Assembly: GCA_028554755.1 (NCBI GenBank)
Contig: JAPTOF010000003.1
Coordinates: forward strand, 12,498,001 to 12,562,000
From: Cordia subcordata
Lineage: Eukaryota; Streptophyta; Magnoliopsida; Boraginales; Cordiaceae
Reading direction: 5' to 3'
Length of the DNA: 64,000 bases
The number at the start of each line of letters is the position of its first letter. Positions within the stretch are counted from its first letter, which is position 1. The position numbers were made by a program, and so were the translations under genes. This document shows positions 56,202-64,000 of this stretch, piece by piece. The notes beneath the pieces were generated by a model that did no database searches, was not told where the DNA came from, and saw nothing but the letters and a program-made list of their open reading frames with translations.

Positions 56202-57337
56202 GAACCAACACTATCCCTCGTTGCACCATGACGTGGGATTTCTCCCAACTCAACACTAGATTCTTCTTCACACATTGGTCTAAGACTAAAGAGAGATGAC
56301 TAAAGCATTCATCAAAGTTATCTCCAAAGACTGAAAAATCATACATAAAAATCTTTAAATGCCTCTCAATCATGTCACTCAAAATGGCCATCATACATCT
56401 CTGAAAAGTCACTGAGGCATTACCAAGACCGAAAGGCATTCTCTTATAAGCAAAAGTGCCATATGGACAAGTAAATGTGGTCTTCTCCTGGTCCTCGGGA
56501 AATACGGGGATCTGGTTATAACCCGAATAGCTATTTAGAAAACAATAGTAGCTATGCCCAGCTACTCTATCTAAGATCTGGTCTAGAAATTGCAATGGGA
56601 AATGATCCTTCCTAGTTTTGGAGCTTCCTATAATCAATACAAGCTTTCCATCCCGTAGGAGTATGTATAGGGATAAGCTCCCCTCTTTCATTCTCAACAA
56701 CCGTGATCCCGGACTTCTTAGGGACAACTTGGACCGGGCTAACCCACTCACTATCGGAGATCGGATAAATAATGTATGCATCTAAAAGCTCAATGATCTC
56801 TTTCTTAACTATTTCGCTCATGTGTAGGTTTAGCCTCCTTTGTATCTCCCTAGAAGGAATGGCTCCATCCTCAAGGTGAATATGATGCATGCAAACCGAA
56901 GGGTCTATATCTTTCAAATCATCAATTTTCCACCCTATAGCCTTTCTATGCTTCCTAAGGACCTCTAAGAGACGCTCCTCATGCTCACTGGAAAGATCGG
57001 AAACTATGATGACAGAAAGGGTCTCACTAGGGCCTAGGAATGCATACTTCAAATGATCGGGAAGGGGTTTGAGCTCTAAAGAAGGGCTAGGCTCAACCAA
57101 GAGGGACTTAACCTCAACATCATCAATGGCGACATCACTAAAAATGAGACTAGAAGAATTAACCTCAAGTGACTTATTACTTAAATGGCTCTCAATCAAG
57201 GAAGTAGAAGCTACACATTTCCGCTCTAAGGTCTCCAAATCAAAACTAGACATCAATTCCTCAAATTTTCTCAATTCTTCTCCATCGGTCATAGTCTTCT
57301 CTATAAGATCCTTAACACAAGAATCAATCACATCCAC
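56179..57337 (-). pseudogene. pol: Protease-RT linker and RT, Athila pol (copy I)
   Basis: The open part 57337-56612 covers the linker and first RT blocks up to the CIDYRKL motif. RT then continues in another frame (56781-56179) with LDQILDRVAG, the MPFGLGNA block and the catalytic box changed to FMYD, so one catalytic Asp is lost. The frame switch is caused by loss of five bases at about 56625, where copy E has a repeated CTC. Confidence 0.85.
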
Positions 57338-57343
57338 CCTAAA

Positions 57344-57860
57344 TCACTCTTTTCCATCCTCTCCTCCTATACTAGCCCTATTCACTACCTTGGCAACCTT
57401 TATAGTGGATCTCAAATTCCCAAATTTCATCTCCAATAACCCCGACCTACAATGGATAATGGCATCTGCGGTGGCAAGGAAGGGGCGACCTAGAAGAATG
57501 GGTGTAGAGTGTCTAGAGTCATGTCCCGAATCCATATCTAACACTATGAAGTCTACAGGGTACACAAATTCACCTACTTGAACCATAACATCCTCTATCA
57601 CACCCCTAGGTCTACGCTCAGACCTATCAGCTAGCTGAAGAGTAACATGTGTAAGAGACAACTCACCTAAACCTAGCTGCTGATAGACAGAGTAGGGAAT
57701 AAGATTCACACTAGATCCTAAATCTAACAAGGCATGATCAATCGGGGTCTCACGGATCCTACAAGGAATGGTGAAGGCTCCGGGGTCACTCATCTTGGGT
57801 GGAAGGCCTGAAGTACAAATACTACTCACCTTCTCCGTAAGCCTCACCTTCTTAGGAATG
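57344..57860 (-). pseudogene. pol: Protease, Athila pol (copy I)
   Basis: This is an open frame of about 167 codons on the minus strand with SSICTSGLPPKMSDPGAF, the active-site DLGSS, QQLGLGEL and ILLGRPFLAT. It is separated from the RT frame by a TGA where copy E has a Cys codon (in GEECFR). At 57860 the similarity stops abruptly. Confidence 0.85.
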
Positions 57861-60074
57861 TTACATAATGGATCAAACTATGTCCAACATTATTTGATTT
57901 CTCCTTCCTAACAAACCATTCAATTATGGTAAAGTAGTAGGAATCCATTATATAAGATTCTTATTCTCTTTTGGGCAAACGAGAGACTTACTTGAAGGGT
58001 TTTTGTTTCTATGACTAGATCATAAAATCATATCATCCTGGCTTATATACATTATGCTAGAAGGATGAGCTTATTTCAGTTTACAATGCATGATATTAAC
58101 ATTATTCATAATAATATTAGTATCACGTTTATCTCTATTAGTCAATAGTTCCACTATAACAAGTTATAGGGATCAATTGTATATTATACAAAGCTAGGAT
58201 CAACTGAATTTGTAAGGTGTTATCATACACACACCTCATGTAGCAACCACTTACTACTTTTAGTCTCTCAGGATATAATAACACTAGACTTTAAAGACTC
58301 TTCTTCTTCTAGTGTTTGGATATTTGTAGACATACTACATGTGAACCAATTGTCACTACTGGTGGGGTTCTAAACCTCATTTAATAATTAATGGATGAAT
58401 CATCTCCCACTAAAATAATGTTCTCTCTTGAAACCAGTTATCTTGCTAAAAGATCCCTAGCAGCTCAAAAGGTCCATTATAGTCAACAATTGACTTGCCA
58501 TGTCTTGAACCAATTCAAGAAGGGAAGCAATTATTAAGGGGCAAGAATAATATGCCTGATTATCTTCTTGAAAGAAGTAATCAAATGATATTTGCTTCTC
58601 TACCTTTTCTGTCTTGTACAATACATAGACATTCCATCTTTTAAGTAAGTGTCGAAGACAGTATTTAGATCTTTGTGTTCCTTTGTGTCATCAAATGTGT
58701 AGAAAGACTCATCCAACCTTTGAATATGGATCTATAAGTTAGCATGCGCAATATCCGCTGTGAAGACAAAGTTCCAATGTGGATCTTTATATCTCATCAA
58801 CTAATTGATGATCATCCTGACACTTTGTAGCTAATTGGTCTTACTTATGTCAAGTTTGTATAGAACATACAGAATACATTTATGATCGTGACTAACTATA
58901 TCACTATCAAATAGTAATATATCTATAATATACTAAGATTTATGAAAGCAAATAACAAACACAACCAGTGTAGACAAGCCATTATATATGAATCATCATT
59001 CCTAGAGACATGGGCCAATGTCTAAAGAATTCTCCCACTATTTTATTCAGATTGATAGCCTCTACCTTTAATCCGAGGAGGTTTCAGAATCCAAACCCCT
59101 TCATGGGTACTAAGATCCAAAACAGTTAAAACACAAGCCCGACTGAGGTTGGCCCACCTATGAACACTACTTGGTAGGTTCATAACCAATTGCTTCTCCA
59201 AACAACTTTCAGTAGTCAATTCTGCCCCAAGCATCTCTTCAGCAGGACTGAGGTCCTCCACTGAAAAGCTCGATTAGGTGAAACCATTAACATGAACTCC
59301 CAAGGTCTTCCTTTAAGCCCAATGAACAGGCCCGAATAAGGTCGGCCCACCTGCTCATAAGTCTGAAAAGACTCCAAGGGTTTCGTATAGTGAATAATAA
59401 TCCCAATATTCCAATTAAAGCCAGGCCTAAGGGCCTCCAACATTTATTAGAACATTGGCCCCATTATTATTTACTTTAATAGGAGGCAATGATTTGAGCA
59501 CCTCCATGTCCAAATCACTTAATGAACCTAATAATTTAGAGGATTTTGTAGAGATGATTAGCGCATTTGTTTTAATAGCCAAATCCATTAATTAATCTAG
59601 TTAATTAATCATAATTGGCATATGAAACAATATATAACAATTTGTATAAGCACACGTGGTTGGTTATGGGCTTTTCCTAGTGTGGCCTACTAGAGCCATC
59701 ATGGGCCACTCTATCATGCAAGTAAGGTTATTACCTGTTAATATGGAAAATCTTGGACTGGGCCGGGCTTTCTAGCTCTTGGTCTTCATCGCCTTGTCTT
59801 AATCTCATTTTAACTACTGATTACATTAACTAGGAGAAGAACTCCTTTTAGAAGAAGGGGATACATCACTTAGGAGAGGGGATTACAACCAGAATTGGAG
59901 AGAAGGCTGGACTCACAATCCCAATTTAATCCCAAAAACAATTACAATAATTTATATGTAAACAAGTAATAAAATGCATGAGATGCAAGCCCAAAACCAT
60001 GCCAAAATATGTCATACATCATAATAAAGAAACAAAAAACAATTCAAGATTTTATCGCACAATTATTGGATCGG

Positions 60075-60660
60075 TTTAATCATATTAAATCAATCCCTCC
60101 AATTAATTAAAACTTCCTTTGTAATTAATTGGGGTCAAAATCTCCATTTTGACTAGTTAAAGGGTTTCCAATCAATTAAAATCTTATTTTAAATTTATTG
60201 GAGTCAAAATCTAATTTTGACCAGCTTTTGGACTTTATTCAATTAATTAAAACTCCTTTCTAATTTATTAGGGTCAAATCACTATTTTTGACCAATTAAT
60301 GGGGTTACCCAATTAATAAAAACTCCTTTTGAATTAATTGGGGTCAAAATCATAATTTTGACTAATTAATGGGCCTTTTCTAATTAATTAAAAATCCTTT
60401 TGAAATTAATTAGAGTCAAAATCTCAATTTTGACAAACTTTGGATCATAATCCAATTGATTAGAACTATTTTTCTAATTAACTAGGGCTAAGATTGAGAT
60501 TTTGACAAATTAAGGGCTTACCCAATGAATTGAAACAAATTTTAAAACTAATTGGGGTTAAAAACATATTTTTCAAAAATATAGGCACTTCCAATTAATT
60601 AAAACACCTTTTTGAAATTAATTAAGTGTCAAAACATATTCTGATAAATAGAGGATCTTA
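60075..60660. repeat. 70-bp tandem repeat with internal hairpin, about 8 units
   Basis: The GTCAAAAT core recurs near 60133, 60203, 60273, 60343, 60415, 60486, 60557 and 60628, a spacing of 70-72 bases. In most units the core forms an inverted repeat such as GTCAAAAT-CTCC-ATTTTGAC, between AATTAATT-rich arms. It lies in non-coding copia-type sequence. Confidence 0.8.
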
Positions 60661-62410
60661 AATAAATATCAAATATTTATTATAAGTCATTGATCCATTT
60701 TTATCAAATATAATAGCTTATGAGCATTTGATAAACAATTTATAACTATATATGATTCAATTAACAGTTAATTAAATCATGTATAAACTTCCATTAATTT
60801 AATTAGTCATACTACTAATATGCCCATAACTATTTAAATTAATCAAAATCAATTTTAAAATTTGAAAGCCCAATACAACTTATTACAAAAAGTCCAAACT
60901 TGTTTTCAAGTAGGATTTAAATTAAGAAAGCCCAATTCTTAATAGCTTTAAGTCTAACTTAAAATTGAGGCCCAAGACAAATTCTAACTTAAATCTATAT
61001 TTAAATCATTAAAAATGAAAGCCTAATAAAATTCTAATTAGATCAAAACACTTTTGGCCCAAGCTCAAGCTAAATCTAATTTGGATCTATTATGCTGAGA
61101 ATATAAACTTGGGACAAACCCAAGCCCATGGATGCCTAAAACTTATTAGGTAATACTTAACACCCAAAAAAGTTGGACCAAAAACCCAAGTTTATTTATT
61201 AGTTAAGTCAAACTTAATTATTTGTAGCTCAATATATTTCCAATCACATTGAAAATATTACCATAGCTACAAAGCATGCATACCTACTCAGAATAACGCC
61301 AAACAGACTGCAAATTCGAACTCAACACGCCGTAAAACTTTTGGAAACCCTCAGTCAACTCTAGTCAAGCTGCAGTCAAAGTCAACAATTTCCAACAAAA
61401 CACGCATTTCAGAGTCAAATTTTGTCAAACGGAACTCAAAATCGAATTTTTTTCATGCTTGTGCACAACACTTGATGAAGGCCTCTCATCAGACCAGGAT
61501 GATCCAACTCAACGGCCCAGATTAAGTAAGCGCACGATACTACCATGAGTCGCTTTGCACCAAAACAAAAATCCTCATAATCAAATATTAACAAGATCTA
61601 CGGCTGAGATCACATAGGCTCACCATAACCAATCACTCCGCAAAGCATGGTATCATTTACCATCTTCTTTTTCATCAGACCACCTTGACCATGGACCCGA
61701 ACAAAGACCCATGATCCGATCTGTTCACTTACAACAATCTAGCAGCTGAATTGCTAATCGAACCTCACAACGCCGATCTCCATTGGCCAAAGACTTTTGC
61801 ACGGTTCTCCAATCAACACCACGCTGTTGCACCACTATTGAACACACCCTGCTGTGTCGGGACCTTCAAGCACCTCTGCAGCGTCGTCACCGTCCTCCCT
61901 TCGCTGCATCAACGCCTCAAGAAGCTTCTTTGCGTCGCACTGGTTCAAACAACGCCATAGCTCCACCGGCCATGAAACTCAATGGCCACGGCTTTTCAAG
62001 ACCAACTCACCATCTTCAAGCTTTTGCCGGCGCCATACTTGGAGTGACAAAAATATTCCATGCGCCGCTGCAGTCATTTTCATGTATACCACGTTCCTCG
62101 AGAGAACTCAGGTCACACCTCCATATCACCATGGCCATTGATGGCTTCACCTGCTCGAAGTTTTGGTTTCCCCTTTTCCTTTTATTTTTCTGTAATCTTG
62201 CTTTGAGCATATTGATCACAATCATCAATACTGTAATCCTCATTACAATTATGACAATTATCTTTCGGGCACATTAATGTCATACATTAATTTGTAATCT
62301 AATTACAGTCTGGGCTATCAATATATCTCGAATCGGGCACGCTCGTCATAAACTCATGAGCTATCAATTAATTGTGCAATCTAAATCAATAAAATGCAAA
62401 TAATAGAGCC

Positions 62411-62424
62411 TGGCTCTAATACCA
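62411..62424 (-). other. Primer-binding site, tRNA-iMet type
   Basis: The minus strand reads TGGTATTAGAGCCA, one transition from the usual plant Ty1/copia site TGGTATCAGAGCCA, and lies immediately after the LTR end. Confidence 0.8.
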
Positions 62425-63974
62425 CTCAAGGAAATTGTGGAGACTTTCTTCAGATTTTCACACGCAAGATCAAGCTCTAAAATTAAAAATTTTTAGAGAT
62501 TTAGAATTACCTCGTAATTCTTGCGCTAAAAGTTTTGCCTTGCGGAAACATTGAGCTCCTTCTCTTCGTACGCGATCAAGAAACTGTTGGAGGAGGCTTT
62601 TGATTTTAGGGTTTTTGGGAGAGAGTTCTGATAACTATTAGATTTTCTCAAAACCATTAACCAAAAAATAATGAGAAACCCTCCTTATATAGGAAGATCT
62701 GGGCTTTCCATAGAGCCCATTTGCACAACCTAATAAGTCCAACCCTTTGGGCTTAAAATATTGGACCTTTTAAAATCCATATTAAAGTTTAAATTAAATT
62801 CATATTTAATTTATAAATAATAGCCCATGAATTAATTTTGATCCATATGTCTAGTGCTAGCTAGACATAGTCAAAATTAATCCCGTGACCCGCAATAAGT
62901 AATTAAATATTATAATATTTAATTCTCAATTAAATATCTACAATATTAATTACTTATAATATTATTTAATTCATAATTAAATAATAACACATTTAATTCA
63001 TAATTAAATGTGACTAACACTATTATAGTGGGGTCAATCCTCCAACTAATTCCTGACCATATGCGTGACTCCATATGTTCAAACTTAAACCGGTAATATA
63101 AGGATTATCCTTGTATTAATCGATGATACCATTTAGCAACGATTCCCGACGTCCGGATAAGCCGAATAGTTGCAAGGCAATATTCAACGAACCTGGGCAC
63201 TATGGTGGATTCCCTATGCCCTCAATATTCCGAAATAAACCTAAAGGCATGGTAAAACTGTCAAACCCCTATTTAGCTATTCTATGTCAAGTCCCAATCT
63301 CGTCATGACTCATCACGACATAACCACGTGACGCATCATGCGGAAAGCTTTGGCCAAAGTCTTAATGAATTAGGACTAAGCAGAATACCATTCTCCTAAT
63401 ACCCAGAGTGGTCAATCCCATCTTGACTTACGCATTGACTTCGCAGCACTTGCCTACACCTAGTAGCCTTTCATCACCGAATTAGAAATCTGGATAGTCT
63501 AGTACCAAAACGTGGGGAGTAATCCGCAAGTCTCTATGGTAGTATTAGGTTTGAGGGAATACGACATCCATGTGCACCAAAAGGAATCCTTTGACAGTAG
63601 GGTACGTACCATAGAATGCTCGTAATAGAGTCATGTTCAGTAAGCATGTCTCCATACCTCACTGTGGGTCACACCAGTGTCTCCACACCCCTTGGTCACG
63701 AGGATAACCAACTCATGTGACGCACTATAACCTATGCTCGATAGAATTCATGTCCCAGTATCAATTCTATCATTTGGTTACGAACTAGGTTTAAGGACGA
63801 CTGAGCTATCCCCCATTCACATAGCCCTACTAGGTCATCCTAAGGACTACGTCATGATCTAACAATTGAGGAGAAGATGTACGATATGATGTAAGGCCAA
63901 AAATAAGATGATTCATGCACAAATCAATACAAAATCTATAATAGATGATTGACTTTAAGACACCATTCCTAACA
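62425..63974 (-). mobile_element. 5' LTR of a Ty1/copia-type element
   Basis: The LTR is about 1,550 bp and begins TGTTAGGAATGGTG at 63974 on the minus strand. It has a TATA box TATATAAGGAGGG at about plus 62685-62697 and meets the PBS at 62424. The length suits long-LTR copia lineages such as SIRE/Maximus or Angela; I cannot choose between them. No gene is present. Confidence 0.7.
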
Positions 63975-64000
63975 AAAGGAAGGATAAATTACCCCATGTT
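63975..64000 (+). pseudogene. pol: Athila RNase H scrap at the window edge
   Basis: AAAGGAAGGATAAATTACCC and the following bases match 26311-26336 of copy E (RNase H, just after the first catalytic Asp) with two differences. The copia LTR therefore ends inside a plus-strand Athila pol that continues beyond the window. Confidence 0.65.

Larger units (their letters stand above)
50867..57860 (-). mobile_element. Athila-type element lacking its 5' end (copy I)
   Basis: In minus order the element has protease (from 57860), RT, RNase H, integrase, tail (54180-52768), PPT and 3' LTR (52767-50867). Gag, leader and 5' LTR are missing, with an abrupt change to unrelated sequence at 57861. The 3' LTR end lies inside the integrase of copy H, so this element inserted into a relative. 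Confidence 0.85.
57861..62424 (-). mobile_element. Ty1/copia-type internal sequence, non-coding
   Basis: No gag-pol domain can be recognised. On the minus strand it follows the PBS at 62424 and contains a GC-rich block (about 61740-62160) with short frames, a 70-bp tandem array and AT-rich sequence. Two AGTGGGAGA PPT-like motifs of copia type are visible on the minus strand (plus about 59029-59040 and 58407-58415). Sequence below 59028 resembles a long copia LTR. It may be a large non-autonomous derivative or a mosaic of two elements. Confidence 0.45.

Noticed and set aside
57851..57860. TTAGGAATG at the left break of the copia region as a trace of a second copia LTR
   Set aside because: The bases belong to the Athila protease reading and no LTR similarity continues after 57861.
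61783..62277. 164-codon frame with a hydrophobic C-terminus in the copia-type region
   Set aside because: It runs opposite to the element, overlaps other frames of similar length and has no conserved motif. The GC-rich block is noted as a finding instead.

Overview
This window is plant nuclear DNA made almost entirely of nested, mostly decayed retrotransposons. No host gene, tRNA or rRNA gene is recognisable. The dominant lineage is Ty3/gypsy of the Athila type. The evidence is a gag-PR-RT-RNase H-integrase order, gag with a CCHC knuckle, a protease with a DLGSS active-site motif, RT with FMDD, an integrase without a chromodomain, 1-2 kb LTRs, and primer-binding sites resembling the 3' end complement of tRNA-Asp. 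Ty1/copia, LINE, Helitron and MULE-type remnants fill the rest. The setting looks like heterochromatin of a eudicot-type genome with methylated repeats; the species cannot be named from this sequence.

Layout. 1-1044: minus-strand LTR cut by the window edge. 1045-2126: unclassified, LTR/promoter-like. 2127-7286: minus-strand Athila copy with only its 5' part (LTR, PBS, gag, PR, partial RT). 7287-7955: gag piece of another copy. 7956-18546: two diverged non-autonomous elements in a head-to-tail LTR-internal-LTR-internal arrangement; they have gag and protease-like sequence but no RT or integrase. 18547-19440: LINE RT fragment. 19441-20237 and 31179-31898: AT-rich DNA with degenerate tandem repeats, split by the best element of the window.

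20238-31178 is a 10.9-kb Athila-type element (+) with two LTRs about 1% different, a perfect AAATA target duplication, PBS, PPT and nearly open gag-pol. It is broken only by one frameshift in a G run and four nonsense codons. 31908-32239 is a MULE-like MITE with a 9-bp duplication, followed by a Helitron helicase remnant and a LINE 3' end.

33601-45050 is a second non-autonomous Athila relative. It carries a zinc-knuckle protein piece and an unrecognised ORF of about 420 codons, and it sits inside an older minus-strand LTR (33490-33600 plus 45056-46622). Its own 3' LTR was later hit at an ATCAT site by a minus-strand Athila derivative (40840-44971). That derivative consists only of LTR and 3'-tail sequence, amplified in about 1.19-kb units. 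46623-50866: LTR, tail and integrase fragments in mixed orientation. 50867-57860: minus-strand Athila copy lacking its 5' end. 57861-63974: minus-strand Ty1/copia-type sequence with a long LTR, a tRNA-iMet-type PBS and a 70-bp tandem array. The last 26 bases re-enter Athila RNase H.

The most interesting structure lies in the non-coding parts. Every Athila-like LTR family has an array of GGTCGACC palindromes just upstream of its TATA box. Every family also has a hairpin (about 8-bp stem, 4-nt loop) followed by a G-rich PPT-like tract, present once next to the 3' LTR and again about 0.95 kb upstream, with base changes that preserve pairing. The coding-poor elements keep these cis signals and LTRs, as expected if they were moved by proteins from full copies such as 20238-31178.
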